Below are positions 43,267-52,709 of a stretch of DNA of 64,000 nt, piece after piece. Where the stretch lies: assembly GCF_018616375.1 (NCBI RefSeq), contig NZ_JAEQBB010000006.1:142504-206503 (forward strand). Direction: 5' to 3'. A model generated the notes under the pieces. The model was not told where the DNA came from and did not search any database. It was given only the letters and a program-made list of their open reading frames with translations. The stretch comes from Exiguobacterium sp. J17977. GTDB lineage: Bacteria > Bacillota > Bacilli > Exiguobacteriales > Exiguobacteriaceae. Both the position numbers and the translations under genes were made by a program. Positions within the stretch are counted from its first letter, which is position 1, and every line of letters begins with the position of its first letter.

Positions 43267-44074
43267 TCAAACCGCGAAGACGGTCTATTTGACGACCTAC
43301 TGGTTATGGATCGCGCTGTTCGTCATCGCGCCGCTCCTGCTCGTCGTCTACTACTCGTTTTTTGATATCGAAGGGAACTTGAGTTTAGAGAACTATCAGA
43401 TGTTCTTCACGTCGACGTATTTGACGATGACGTTATCTTCCTTCTGGTATGCATTCCTCATCACGTTCTTCTCGCTCTTGATCGGGTATCCGACCGCCTA
43501 TTTATTGACGAAGACGAAGCATAAGCAACTTTGGCTTTTGCTCATCATCTTGCCATCATGGATCAACTTATTGCTCAAAGCCTATGCGTTTCTAGGTATC
43601 TTCGGAACGTACGGCATCACGAACCAGTTTTTAGAGGCGATCGGCATCGGGACGCAACAGATTTTGTTCACGGACTTCAGTTTCGTGTTCGTGTCGGTGT
43701 ACATCTTCATCCCGTTCATGATTTTGCCGATTTATAACGCCATCGAGAAACTGCCGCCGTCGCTCGTCTATGCGTCGCGCGATCTCGGGGCCTCGAACTG
43801 GACGACGTTCCGCCGGGTCATCTTCCCGCTCACGCTCGACGGTGTGAAGTCAGGGATTCAAATCGTCTTCATCCCGGCGTTGTCGCTCTTCATGATCACT
43901 CGACTGATTGCGGGGAACCGCGTCATCACGCTCGGTACGGCGATTGAACAACAATTTCTCGTCACGCAAAACTGGGGCATGGGCTCGACGATTGCCGTGT
44001 TCTTAATTTTGGCGATGGTCCTCGTCATGGTCATCACGCGTGACTGGGGCGCGAAAGGAGCGGTGCGTCGATGA
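43253..44074 (+). CDS. potB: spermidine/putrescine ABC transporter permease
   Basis: The 273-residue permease has about six spans and the EAA loop [20 protein letters not shown] that contacts PotA. GAGGAGG precedes ATG 43253 within potA; ATG-like 43238 is less well placed. It overlaps potC by four bases. Confidence 0.9.
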   Translation: MNQTSQTAKTVYLTTYWLWIALFVIAPLLLVVYYSFFDIEGNLSLENYQMFFTSTYLTMTLSSFWYAFLITFFSLLIGYPTAYLLTKTKHKQLWLLLIILPSWINLLLKAYAFLGIFGTYGITNQFLEAIGIGTQQILFTDFSFVFVSVYIFIPFMILPIYNAIEKLPPSLVYASRDLGASNWTTFRRVIFPLTLDGVKSGIQIVFIPALSLFMITRLIAGNRVITLGTAIEQQFLVTQNWGMGSTIAVFLILAMVLVMVITRDWGAKGAVRR

Positions 44075-44871
44075 AACCGAAAAAATTTAAATTAGCCAAC
44101 CTGTATTTGATGGCGGTGTTCTTCATCCTCTATGCACCGATCCTCTATTTGGTCGTCTACTCGTTCAACAGCGGCGGGACGATGAGTAATTTTGAAGGCT
44201 TCACGCTCGACTGGTACAAGTCGCTCTTTACCGACACGCGTCTCCTCGTCATCGTCTTGAACACGATTGTCATTGCCTTGCTCTCGGCGACGATTTCGAC
44301 CGTGCTCGGCGTCATCGGGGCGCTCGCCATCTATACGGCGCGACAACGCTTCACGAAGACGTCGCTCTTGTCGCTCAACAACGTGTTGATTGTCAGCCCG
44401 GACGTCATCATCGGGGCGTCGTTCCTCATCTTGTTCACGATGCTCGGGATTCAGCTCGGCTTTTATTCGGTGCTATTAGCGCACATCGCCTTCTCGGTAC
44501 CGATTGTCGTCATCTTGGTGTTGCCGAAGCTACAAGAGATGAGCCCGACGCTCATCGATGCGTCGCGTGACCTCGGGGCAAGCACGTGGGACGTCTTGAC
44601 GAAAGTCATCTTGCCGTATATCACACCAGGTATCTTTGCCGGGTTCTTCACGGCACTCACGTATTCACTCGATGACTTTGCCGTCACGTTCTTCGTGACC
44701 GGCAACGGCTTTACGACACTTGCCGTTGAAGTCTACTCACGGGCCCGTCAAGGCATCTCGCTCGAGATTAACGCCTTGTCAGCCATCCTATTCTTGTTCA
44801 CACTCATCCTCGTCCTTGGGTATTACGTGCTCGCCCAACGCGGTGGTAAAGCGAAGGAGGTAAGACGATGA
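44071..44871 (+). CDS. potC: spermidine/putrescine ABC transporter permease
   Basis: The 266-residue second permease has about six spans and the EAA loop [24 protein letters not shown]. Four-base overlaps with potB and potD indicate translational coupling in the pot operon. Confidence 0.9.
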   Translation: MKPKKFKLANLYLMAVFFILYAPILYLVVYSFNSGGTMSNFEGFTLDWYKSLFTDTRLLVIVLNTIVIALLSATISTVLGVIGALAIYTARQRFTKTSLLSLNNVLIVSPDVIIGASFLILFTMLGIQLGFYSVLLAHIAFSVPIVVILVLPKLQEMSPTLIDASRDLGASTWDVLTKVILPYITPGIFAGFFTALTYSLDDFAVTFFVTGNGFTTLAVEVYSRARQGISLEINALSAILFLFTLILVLGYYVLAQRGGKAKEVRR

Positions 44872-45938
44872 AGAAATTGGTCATCATGTTGACGGTACCG
44901 GTCCTCGTCAGTTTCGGCCTTTTGCTCTGGGTGTATCAAATCAATATGGCACAAGGGTTCGGCGGCGATAACACGCTCGTCGTCTACAACTGGGGCGACT
45001 ATATCGATGAAGACTTGATTGGAGAGTTCGAGGAAGAGACGGGCTTGAAAGTCATCTATCAGACGTTTGACTCGAACGAGGCGATGCTCACGAAAATCGA
45101 GCAAGGCGGTACGGCGTTCGACATCGCCGTCCCGTCGGATTACGCCATCAGTAAAATGATTGAAGAAGACCTGCTCTTGCCGATTGACTATGACAAGCTC
45201 GAGAACTTCGATAACATTGACCCACGTTTCCTCGACAAGTCGTTCGACCCGGGCAACACGTACTCGGTCCCTTACTTCTGGGGGACGGTCGGCATCGTGT
45301 ATAACCCTGAACTCGTCGACGGCGACATCACGTCATGGAACGACCTATGGGACATGCCGCTCGAGAATGACATCTTGCTTGCAGACGGGACCCGTGAAGT
45401 GATGGGCTTCGGTCTGAACTCACTCGGGTACTCGCTCAACACGACGGACAAAGATGAACTGCTCGAAGCGGAGAAGAAGCTCGAGACACTCTGGCCGAAC
45501 ATTAAAGCGATCGTCGGCGATGAAATCAAGATGCTGATGGCCAATCGCGAAGCGGCCGCGGCCGTCGTCTGGTCAGGTGACGCTTCCGAGATCATGTACG
45601 AGAACGAAGAGTTGACGTACGTCATCCCGGAAGAAGGGACGAATCTCTGGTTCGACAACCTCGTCATTCCGAACACATCGAAAAACGTCGAAGGCGCGCA
45701 CCAGTTCATCGATTTCATGCTTGACGCGGAAATCGCGGCCCGAAACACCGATTATGTCGGCTATTCGACACCGAACGAAGCGGCACTTGAATTCTTAGAT
45801 GAAGAAGTGACGTCAGACGAACGCTTCTATCCGACGAAAGAAGTGACCGATGAGCTCGAAGTGTATGAGAACTTAGGAAAGCGCATGAACGCGTACTACA
45901 ACGAACTATATTTACGCTTCAAAATGCAGAGTAAATAA
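44868..45938 (+). CDS. potD: spermidine/putrescine-binding protein
   Basis: The 356-residue solute-binding protein captures polyamines outside the cell. The mature fold begins NTLVVYNWGDYIDEDL, typical of PotD, with FWGTVGIVYNPELV in the first lobe. The N-terminus is a hydrophobic segment (residues 4-23) without the lipobox cysteine usual in Gram-positive binding proteins, so it is probably held by an uncleaved anchor. A terminator follows. Confidence 0.9.
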   Translation: MKKLVIMLTVPVLVSFGLLLWVYQINMAQGFGGDNTLVVYNWGDYIDEDLIGEFEEETGLKVIYQTFDSNEAMLTKIEQGGTAFDIAVPSDYAISKMIEEDLLLPIDYDKLENFDNIDPRFLDKSFDPGNTYSVPYFWGTVGIVYNPELVDGDITSWNDLWDMPLENDILLADGTREVMGFGLNSLGYSLNTTDKDELLEAEKKLETLWPNIKAIVGDEIKMLMANREAAAAVVWSGDASEIMYENEELTYVIPEEGTNLWFDNLVIPNTSKNVEGAHQFIDFMLDAEIAARNTDYVGYSTPNEAALEFLDEEVTSDERFYPTKEVTDELEVYENLGKRMNAYYNELYLRFKMQSK

Positions 45939-45940
45939 AA

Positions 45941-45973
45941 AGGAGTCCTGCTCACTGTGAGCGGGACTTTTTG
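45941..45973. terminator. terminator of the pot operon
   Basis: AGTCCTGCTCA pairs with TGAGCGGGACT over a 3-base loop with five Ts; it may also serve the NERD gene from the other strand. Confidence 0.8.
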
Positions 45974-45987
45974 AATGGGACGGGGAA

Positions 45988-46707
45988 TCATGTCACCCGT
46001 TGCTTGGCGGCGATGTGGGCCTTCTTGACGGCTTCGTCCGCTGATGCGAATTGGAGCAAGTGCTCGTAGATGGCCGTCTGTTCGGCCAACGTCAATCGGG
46101 CCTCGCCAGGTAGGGAAATCTGTTGTTTCCATGTCTTGCGGTTCAGCACGGGAACGTCGGCCACGTCGATGCGCTTCAAGGTCGAGCGGTCGCTGAAGAC
46201 GATCCAAGAGTGGAGCAGACTCCGCTCTACGGCAAGCGTCTGTTCCATCGCTTTCATATGTAACTCGTTTTGTTTGATTGGATTGAAAAAGCGAAACTTC
46301 TTTCGATTTGGCATCGATTGGGTCCAATGCCGCTCTTGTTCATGTCCAAAAATCCAGCCGCTATAATTTTTGGACTCAATCACGTGGACGCCGCTCTGGT
46401 TGATGAACACCACATCGATTTCAGTCGTACGGTCTCGGTACTTTGGATGGGGCAAATATAGATTCGTCAAGATGAAGGGATTCGGGACGCGTTCCTCGAT
46501 GGCGGCGACACATAAATATTCACCGTATAAGCCGGTGTCTTGAACGACTTTGAAATAGCTGTGTCCGGTCTGGGCATAATAGCGGCTCCGTTTATAACGC
46601 TTGACCTTCGTATACAAGATGCCGCTCATCACCAGGAACAGAGGACCGAATAGACTGACCAATGAAATCGCCATGCCGTTAAGCATGCTTGTGAGAAGCT
46701 CGGACAT
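45988..46707 (-). CDS. NERD-domain protein
   Basis: The 239-residue protein has an N-terminal hydrophobic span (about residues 14-33) followed by a NERD nuclease-related domain with TEIDVVFINQSGVHVIESKNYSG, which carries the D/E...ESK catalytic pattern of restriction-like nucleases. This suggests a membrane-anchored nucleic-acid-processing enzyme. It has no partner gene in the same strand. The role is unknown; defence or DNA uptake are possibilities only. Confidence 0.8.
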   Translation of the reverse strand: MSELLTSMLNGMAISLVSLFGPLFLVMSGILYTKVKRYKRSRYYAQTGHSYFKVVQDTGLYGEYLCVAAIEERVPNPFILTNLYLPHPKYRDRTTEIDVVFINQSGVHVIESKNYSGWIFGHEQERHWTQSMPNRKKFRFFNPIKQNELHMKAMEQTLAVERSLLHSWIVFSDRSTLKRIDVADVPVLNRKTWKQQISLPGEARLTLAEQTAIYEHLLQFASADEAVKKAHIAAKQRVT

Positions 46708-46817
46708 AGGCTGCCTCCTTTCGTGTCTCTCTTTACTATATCGAATCGAGCCGATTGTTAGGGTGATTTTTGGGTTAAATTGGAAATGTGTTTTTGAGAA
46801 AAAGGTGCCCCTTGACT

Positions 46818-46848
46818 AAAAAAAGACCAGCCCTCGAGAGGACTGGTC
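46818..46848 (-). terminator. terminator of the aldehyde dehydrogenase operon
   Basis: GACCAG and CTGGTC arms with extra internal pairs are followed on the minus strand by seven Ts. Confidence 0.8.
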
Positions 46849-46856
46849 GTCTATAT

Positions 46857-47216
46857 TCAGCTTTGTTGCAACTTGGCCCGTTCTTCGTCCGTGAACACGC
46901 GGGAACGGCTTAAAAACCGTTTTCCTTCGACGCCCTCGACCGAGAACATGCCGCCCCGGCCCTCGACGACGTCGATGATGAGCTGTGTGTGCTTCCAGTA
47001 ATCGTATTGCTTCTCGTGCATATAGAACGGACAACCGCCGATTTCGCCAAGCAGGACGTCATGATCGCCAATCATGAACTCGTCTTGCGGGAAACACATC
47101 GGGGAGCTCCCGTCACAACAACCGCCCGACTGGTGAAACAAGAGCGGTCCATGTTTTCGTTTCAGCTGTTCGAGGAGCGCGAGCGTGGCGGGGGTGGCCT
47201 CGACGCGGTTCACCAT
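46857..47216 (-). CDS. DUF779 protein, aldehyde dehydrogenase partner
   Basis: The 119-residue protein has the DUF779 pattern: a cysteine-containing N-terminal FHQSGGCCDGSSPMC and a conserved C-terminal half (WKHTQLIIDVVEGRGGMFSVEG). The function is unknown, but these proteins are usually encoded next to acetaldehyde-type dehydrogenases, as here, where it begins one base after the dehydrogenase stop. The cysteines could bind a metal or cluster. Confidence 0.8.
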   Translation of the reverse strand: MVNRVEATPATLALLEQLKRKHGPLLFHQSGGCCDGSSPMCFPQDEFMIGDHDVLLGEIGGCPFYMHEKQYDYWKHTQLIIDVVEGRGGMFSVEGVEGKRFLSRSRVFTDEERAKLQQS

Positions 47217-47217
47217 C

Positions 47218-48738
47218 TCAGAAGAACCCGAGCTTTTGTTCGCTATAGCTGACGAGCATGTTTTTCGTCCGTTGATAGTGGTTTAGCATCATCTTATGGT
47301 TCTCGCGACCGATTCCAGACATCTTGTATCCACCGAACGCGGCGTGGGCCGGATATTGATGATAACAGTTGATCCAGACACGACCGGCTTGAATCTCGCG
47401 ACCGAAGCGGTAGGCGCGGTTCATGTCACGCGTCCAGACGCCGGCCCCGAGTCCGTAGAGCGTGTCGTTCGCGATGGCGAGCGCCTCGGCGTCGTCTTTG
47501 AACGTCGTCACCGATAGGACCGGTCCGAAGATTTCTTCTTGGAAGATGCGCATCTTGTTATGACCTTTGAAGATGGTCGGCTGCACATAATAGCCGTCGG
47601 CAAGTTCGCCGTCCATCATGTTGCGTTCGCCGCCGATGAGGCATTCTGCGCCTTCTGATTTTCCAATCTCCAAATATGATAAGATTTTTTCCAGCTGCTC
47701 ATTCGAGGCTTGGGCACCCATCATGACGTCAGGGTCGAGCGGATTGCCGAGCTTGATGGCTTTGACCCGTTCGAGCACCCGTTCCATGAACGGTTCATAA
47801 ATCGACTCGTGGATGAGCGCGCGTGATGGGCACGTGCACACTTCGCCTTGGTTCAAGGCGAACATGACGAGTCCTTCAATCGACTTGTCAAAGAAATCAT
47901 CATCCGCATCCATGATGTCCGCGAAGAAGATGTTCGGTGACTTCCCACCCAGTTCAAGCGTGACCGGGATGATGTTTTGTGAGGCGTATTGCATGATGAG
48001 TCGACCCGTCGTCGTCTCACCCGTGAAGGCGACTTTATCGACGCGGTCGCTCGACGCGAGCGGTTTGCCGGCCTCGAGTCCAAACCCGTTGACGATATTC
48101 AACACGCCAGGCGGGAGTAGGTCTTCAATCAGTTCCATGAGCACCATAATCGAAGCCGGTGTCTGCTCAGCTGGTTTCAACACGATACAGTTTCCGGCAG
48201 CGAGGGCCGGTGCGACTTTCCAGACCGCCATCAAAATCGGGAAGTTCCATGGGATGATTTGGGCGACGACACCGAGCGGCTCGGTGAAGTGATAAGCGAC
48301 CGTATCTTGATCGAGTTCACTGATGCCGCCTTCCTGTGACCGGATGACACCCGCGAAATAGCGGAAGTGATCGATGGCGAGCGGGAGGTCGGCGTTGAGC
48401 GTCTCGCGGACGGCTTTCCCATTCTCCCATGTCTCGGCATACGCGAGCATCTCGAGGTTCGCTTCCATGCGATCGGCAATCTTATTTAAAATGACGGAGC
48501 GTTCTGTGACCGACGTTTTGCCCCACGCGTCTTTGGCGGCATGGGCCGAATCCAAGGCGAGCTCGACATCTTCTTTCGTCGAACGGGCGACTTCACATAA
48601 AACTTTACCATTTACCGGAGAGGTGTTCTCAAAATATTCTCCCCCTGCAGGCGCGGTCCACTTCCCGTTGATGTAATTCTCATAGCGGTCTTTAAAGTGA
48701 ACTTTCGTGCCTGTCGAGTTTGGGACTTCATAAATCAT
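47218..48738 (-). CDS. NAD-dependent aldehyde dehydrogenase, AldB/ExaC-like
   Basis: The 506-residue enzyme oxidises an aldehyde, probably acetaldehyde, to the acid. It has the NAD-binding [15 protein letters not shown] and [11 protein letters not shown], the general base in [11 protein letters not shown], and the catalytic cysteine in [14 protein letters not shown], which matches the AldB/ExaC subgroup. The first gene of a two-gene operon with the DUF779 gene; terminator after it. Confidence 0.9.
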   Translation of the reverse strand: MIYEVPNSTGTKVHFKDRYENYINGKWTAPAGGEYFENTSPVNGKVLCEVARSTKEDVELALDSAHAAKDAWGKTSVTERSVILNKIADRMEANLEMLAYAETWENGKAVRETLNADLPLAIDHFRYFAGVIRSQEGGISELDQDTVAYHFTEPLGVVAQIIPWNFPILMAVWKVAPALAAGNCIVLKPAEQTPASIMVLMELIEDLLPPGVLNIVNGFGLEAGKPLASSDRVDKVAFTGETTTGRLIMQYASQNIIPVTLELGGKSPNIFFADIMDADDDFFDKSIEGLVMFALNQGEVCTCPSRALIHESIYEPFMERVLERVKAIKLGNPLDPDVMMGAQASNEQLEKILSYLEIGKSEGAECLIGGERNMMDGELADGYYVQPTIFKGHNKMRIFQEEIFGPVLSVTTFKDDAEALAIANDTLYGLGAGVWTRDMNRAYRFGREIQAGRVWINCYHQYPAHAAFGGYKMSGIGRENHKMMLNHYQRTKNMLVSYSEQKLGFF

Positions 48739-48962
48739 GGTCGTTCCTCCCTTTTCCGTAAAGTATAGAGAGTTTTATGTATGCGCTTACATTTTACTGT
48801 AAGTCAACAACTCCCTTTTTTAATCGTAACGGGTCGGTGTGATAAAAGTCAAAATTTTTCGACAATAATTTGTCACATTTTAATTTGAATGTTTTGAAGT
48901 CAAGATTTGTGGTAAACATCATATTAGTATCAATCTCTTAAATCAAAGGAGTGGACGGATTC

Positions 48963-49496
48963 ATGGCAAAAGCATATCAAGTCGATCCAGCGCACAGCAC
49001 CATCAACTTTACGGTCAAGCATATGATGATTTCGAAAGTAAAAGGGGAGTTCAAAGACTTTCACGTCGAGGCGAACGGGCAACCGGACGATCTCTCGAAC
49101 GCGAGCGTGAAGGTGACCATCAAGGCGGCATCAATCGATACGAACAACAGTGATCGTGACAACCATTTACGGTCTGGCGACTTCTTCGATGTGGAGCAAC
49201 ACGAGGACATCGTATTCGAGTCGACATCGTTCCGCTCGAAAGGCGGCGGTGAATTCGAATTGACCGGGAATTTGACGATTCGCGGGACGACTCGGGAAGA
49301 GACGTTCGAAGTCGAGTACGAAGGAAGCGCGAAAGATCCGTGGGGCAACATGAAACACGCCTTTACCGGGGACGGGTCGATCAACCGGGAAGATTACGGA
49401 TTGACGTGGAACCAGGCGCTCGAAGCGGGCGGCGTACTCGTTGATAAAAAAGTCAAATTTGATTTCGAGCTCCAGTTTACGGAGTCGGAGGCATAA
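48963..49496 (+). CDS. YceI family protein
   Basis: The 177-residue lipocalin-like beta-barrel family binds polyisoprenoid or amphiphilic molecules. Typical segments are AYQVDPAHSTINFTVKHMMISKVKGEF near the start and DRDNHLRSGDFFDVEQHEDIVFES in the middle. It lacks an N-terminal signal, so it is probably cytoplasmic. AAAGGAG stands before ATG 48963. The two-hundred-base gap to the divergent dehydrogenase gene holds both promoters. Confidence 0.88.
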   Translation: MAKAYQVDPAHSTINFTVKHMMISKVKGEFKDFHVEANGQPDDLSNASVKVTIKAASIDTNNSDRDNHLRSGDFFDVEQHEDIVFESTSFRSKGGGEFELTGNLTIRGTTREETFEVEYEGSAKDPWGNMKHAFTGDGSINREDYGLTWNQALEAGGVLVDKKVKFDFELQFTESEA

Positions 49497-49525
49497 AAAA
49501 AGTCGCTCCTGTGAGCGACTTTTTA
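49494..49525. terminator. bidirectional terminator
   Basis: AAAAAGTCGCTC pairs with GAGCGACTTTTT over CTGT between convergent YceI and yfhP genes. Confidence 0.9.
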
Positions 49526-50506
49526 CTGTTCGTAGGCCAATTTCTTTTGGAGGCTCTCTTCACTGAACACCCAGCCCGTGAATGAAGACAACACTTCATT
49601 CGACTCTTCGTCGACGATGACGACGGCGACGAACGGGTAAATATCTTTCGCGAAATAACGCAAGTTCGTGAAGCGATACTCGATCATGCCGTTATGACGT
49701 GTGACCGTATACGTGTGAATCTTCGAGAATTCGAGGAACGATTGAAGATCCGCATTTTTACGGGCCTCGACGAAGTGAAGGTCATCCTCACCTGGCATCG
49801 GCTTGTCACGGAAACGACCGCATTCGATGACCGTCCCTTTTTTCACTTTGACGGCGCCTAAACCGTTGCGGAATCGAACGGCGACATGCCAGTCATCCCA
49901 ACCGATACCTGGCGAGATGAACAGTTCGTGCGCACCAGCGAAGTGGCGGGCGACCGTTGCGAGGGCGCGGTTACGCAATTTGAATTGAATCGCGTAATAG
50001 CTGATGACGAGCGCAATGAGCAATGCAAAAATCGGGACAGTCGCCCCTGTGATAAGCCATAATACATATGCCCCATAGTAGGCAGAGAACAAATACGGAT
50101 CAAACGTCCCGATGACGCCCCAGCCAATCCATTTTTTCGAAAACGGTTGAAGGGCCTGCGTCCCGTAGGCGTTGAACAAGTCGACCGTAACGTGTAACAA
50201 CACGGCGATTTGTGCCATGACCCATAATGAAGCGGGGTTGACGCCAAGCGCGAGTCCGATGACGGCGCTGACGATAATCGGCCAGGCGAGTAATGCGGTT
50301 ATTCCGTGTGAACGACCGCGGTGCTGGCGTAAATACGTGCTATTTCCTTTTAGTTTGAAGACCGTGTCAAAGTCCGGAGCATGCGAGCCGACGAGAGCCG
50401 TCGCTGTCATGGCTAGAAACATTTGTGCATCGCCTGACACCTCCGGGCTGAGTGTCGCGATTGCACTTAAACCTAGTCCCATCCCAATGTGAGTAGCAGT
50501 ATCCAA
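49523..50506 (-). CDS. yfhP: membrane-bound metal-dependent hydrolase, YfhP type
   Basis: The 327-residue protein has DUF457-type membrane hydrolase features: N-terminal DTATHIGMGLGLS, the acidic SHAPDFD, HRGRSHG, and HVTVDLFNAYGT with spans between; these carry candidate metal ligands. The C-terminal half is soluble and basic. In B. subtilis yfhP also lies divergently beside mutY (yfhQ), as here. Substrate unknown. Confidence 0.85.
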   Translation of the reverse strand: MDTATHIGMGLGLSAIATLSPEVSGDAQMFLAMTATALVGSHAPDFDTVFKLKGNSTYLRQHRGRSHGITALLAWPIIVSAVIGLALGVNPASLWVMAQIAVLLHVTVDLFNAYGTQALQPFSKKWIGWGVIGTFDPYLFSAYYGAYVLWLITGATVPIFALLIALVISYYAIQFKLRNRALATVARHFAGAHELFISPGIGWDDWHVAVRFRNGLGAVKVKKGTVIECGRFRDKPMPGEDDLHFVEARKNADLQSFLEFSKIHTYTVTRHNGMIEYRFTNLRYFAKDIYPFVAVVIVDEESNEVLSSFTGWVFSEESLQKKLAYEQ

Positions 50507-50593
50507 TGTGCTTCAGCACCTCCATAAAAGTAGAAAAACCGCATATTTTAATCCATTACATCATACAATATTTTTAAAACGAGGGGAAACAAA

Positions 50594-51628
50594 ATGCTCG
50601 ATGTTGATAAATTGTTCACAAATTATAATATTCAAGAATTTAACACAAATTTAGTCACATGGTTCAATCGTGAAAAGCGTGATTTGCCTTGGCGCCACGG
50701 GAAAAATCCATATCGGGTCTGGGTGAGCGAAGTCATGCTCCAACAGACGCGCGTCGATACGGTCATCCCGTACTATAACCGTTTCATGGAGCGGTTCCCG
50801 ACGATTGAGACGTTGGCAGCGGCCGAACCCGATGAGGTCGTCAAATATTGGGAAGGACTCGGTTATTATTCACGGGTTCGTAACCTTCATCAAGCCGTCC
50901 GAGAAGTCGTTGCCGTGTACGACGGGATTGTTCCTGAGGAGAAAGAGCGATTCGAAAAACTGAAAGGCGTCGGACCGTATACGACCGGGGCGGTGTTATC
51001 GATTGCCTACAATCAGCCGGAACCGGCCGTTGATGGCAACGTCATGCGCGTCATGTCTCGTCAATTCGGGATTTATGACGACATCGCCATCCCGAAGACA
51101 CGAAAACTGTTCGAACAAGTCGTGCGCCGACTGATGGACCCGGCGCATGCCTCAGACTTTAACGAAGGCATCATGGAGCTCGGGGCGACGGTATGCACAC
51201 CGAAAAACCCGATGTGTTCGCTCTGTCCCGTTCAAGATGATTGTTATGCTTATACCCATAACGTGCAAGATGAACTCCCGGTCAAGACGAAAAAAGGAGC
51301 GGCTCGGATTGAGATGTACGATGCGCTCTACTGTCGTCGCGACGGCCGGACCGCGTACGTGAAACGTCCGGACGCCGGTCTGCTCGCTGGAATGTGGCAA
51401 TATCCGCTTACAGATCGCGGAACGGGGGAACAGTTAAACGGAACCTATATTGGACAAGTGAAACATGTGTTTTCTCATATCGTCTGGTACATCGACTTAT
51501 ATGAAGTCGAGACGTTGCCGGACGGCGAATGGACGTGGCTCGACGAAGAGGCGCGCAACGTGGTGACGGTATCGGTCGCCCAACAAAAATTAGAGAAAAT
51601 GGCAGGTGCGGAGGATGAGACAGTTTGA
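50594..51628 (+). CDS. mutY: A/G-specific adenine glycosylase
   Basis: The 344-residue base-excision enzyme removes adenine paired with 8-oxoguanine. It has the catalytic glutamate in SEVMLQQTRV, the HhH motif KGVGPYTTGAV, the catalytic aspartate in VDGNVMRVMSRQF, and the iron-sulfur motif CTPKNPMCSLCPVQDDC (C-X6-C-X2-C-X5-C). A C-terminal Nudix-like domain follows. It overlaps the next gene by 23 bases. Confidence 0.95.
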   Translation: MLDVDKLFTNYNIQEFNTNLVTWFNREKRDLPWRHGKNPYRVWVSEVMLQQTRVDTVIPYYNRFMERFPTIETLAAAEPDEVVKYWEGLGYYSRVRNLHQAVREVVAVYDGIVPEEKERFEKLKGVGPYTTGAVLSIAYNQPEPAVDGNVMRVMSRQFGIYDDIAIPKTRKLFEQVVRRLMDPAHASDFNEGIMELGATVCTPKNPMCSLCPVQDDCYAYTHNVQDELPVKTKKGAARIEMYDALYCRRDGRTAYVKRPDAGLLAGMWQYPLTDRGTGEQLNGTYIGQVKHVFSHIVWYIDLYEVETLPDGEWTWLDEEARNVVTVSVAQQKLEKMAGAEDETV

Positions 51629-52040
51629 CGTACGAACACCGTTCGACACGTCCGTGGACAGATTATGGACGTTGCTTCAAGACGCTTCGCTTTTATCAAA
51701 ACTGACGTCTTTCCCGAAAGTGACGCTCGTTGGGGATGGGGCTTCGGTCGAAGGGAATGTCGTTCAGCTCCGCATCGGGGTCGGGCCGGTCTCTTTGCCT
51801 TGGAATAGCGCCATCACGTTGGCGGGGAACCGTGCCTTTTGCGATCAAGGCGTGAAGTTGCCGTTTCCGTTCCGTCGCTTCAGTCACGTCCACCGCGTCG
51901 AACAAGTGGACGGGCAAGCCGTCATGGTCGATGAGGTCACGTTCGACAGTTACGTGCCGACCATCCTCGTCGAGTACTTCGTGCTCCGACCGATGTTCAA
52001 AGCGCGAGCCGAGGCATTCCAAAAAACACTAAATTCGTGA
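51606..52040 (+). CDS. SRPBCC-like lipid/ligand-binding protein
   Basis: The 144-residue protein starts RQFDVRTPFDTSVDRLWTLLQD and has the fold outline of START/SRPBCC-type helix-grip proteins. Function unknown. It overlaps mutY and so is translated from its mRNA. The start is uncertain: GTG 51606 has a weak Shine-Dalgarno, and ATG 51615 sits directly after GGAGG without a spacer. Confidence 0.6.
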   Translation: MRRMRQFDVRTPFDTSVDRLWTLLQDASLLSKLTSFPKVTLVGDGASVEGNVVQLRIGVGPVSLPWNSAITLAGNRAFCDQGVKLPFPFRRFSHVHRVEQVDGQAVMVDEVTFDSYVPTILVEYFVLRPMFKARAEAFQKTLNS

Positions 52041-52129
52041 AAATAAGAGATTTCCTTTTTCATTGGTTCTGAAAGTCGCTATAATTAAATATGAGAATTG
52101 TATAGCATCATAGCGGAAAGGAGGAGCTT

Positions 52130-52672
52130 ATGAGCTTATTTCCCAAAGCAGGTAGCAAGATCGAGATACAGAGCTACAAGCACAACGGAACTTTGCATCG
52201 CGTTTGGGAAGAAACGCTCGTCCTTCAGTCGTCAAAAACGGATATGATCGGATTCAATGACCGTATCATGGTCAGTGAGTCAGACGGCCGGCAATGGAGA
52301 ACTCGTGAGCCGGCAATTTGCTACTTTTCATCTGAGTTTTGGTTCAATGTCATCTGTATGATTCGCGAAGATGGGATTTACTACTACTGTAATCTAGGTT
52401 CGCCGACAACGTTCGATGGGGCAGAACGTGCCATCAAGTACATCGATTACGATTTGGACATCAAGGTGTTCCCGGATATGTCGTACACGATTTTAGATGA
52501 GGATGAATATGAGCGGCATCGTCGCGAGATGAATTATCCGAAAGCGATTGATCGAATCTTGAAACAGAACGTTCAAGAACTTATTAACTGGATTCGAGGA
52601 CGGAAAGGGCCGTTCAACCCAACATTCGTCGATGAATGGTATCGCGAATACGAAGCACGTTACCGGAGATGA
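52130..52672 (+). CDS. ntdP: nucleoside triphosphate/diphosphate phosphatase, NtdP/YgaC type
   Basis: The 180-residue DUF402-fold protein matches B. subtilis Yga[22 protein letters not shown] near the start, [12 protein letters not shown] and [16 protein letters not shown], carrying metal-binding aspartates. Family members hydrolyse nucleoside tri- and diphosphates. AAGGAGG precedes the ATG. A terminator overlapping its stop lies between it and the ygaD-type gene, as in B. subtilis order ygaC-ygaD. Confidence 0.88.
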   Translation: MSLFPKAGSKIEIQSYKHNGTLHRVWEETLVLQSSKTDMIGFNDRIMVSESDGRQWRTREPAICYFSSEFWFNVICMIREDGIYYYCNLGSPTTFDGAERAIKYIDYDLDIKVFPDMSYTILDEDEYERHRREMNYPKAIDRILKQNVQELINWIRGRKGPFNPTFVDEWYREYEARYRR

Positions 52673-52693
52673 TTGCTCATCTCCGCTTTTTTT
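52664..52693 (+). terminator. terminator between ntdP and ygaD
   Basis: CGGAGATGA pairs perfectly with TCATCTCCG over TTGC, followed by seven Ts. It overlaps the ntdP stop and ends about five bases before the Shine-Dalgarno of the next gene, leaving no space for a promoter. Confidence 0.85.
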
Positions 52694-52709
52694 CTTGAAG
52701 GAGGAACTA

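Noticed and set aside
48835..48880. TGTGA ... TCACA pair upstream of the aldehyde dehydrogenase gene, considered as a Rex site
   Set aside because: The half-sites are too far apart for the Rex consensus TTGTGAN6TCACAA.
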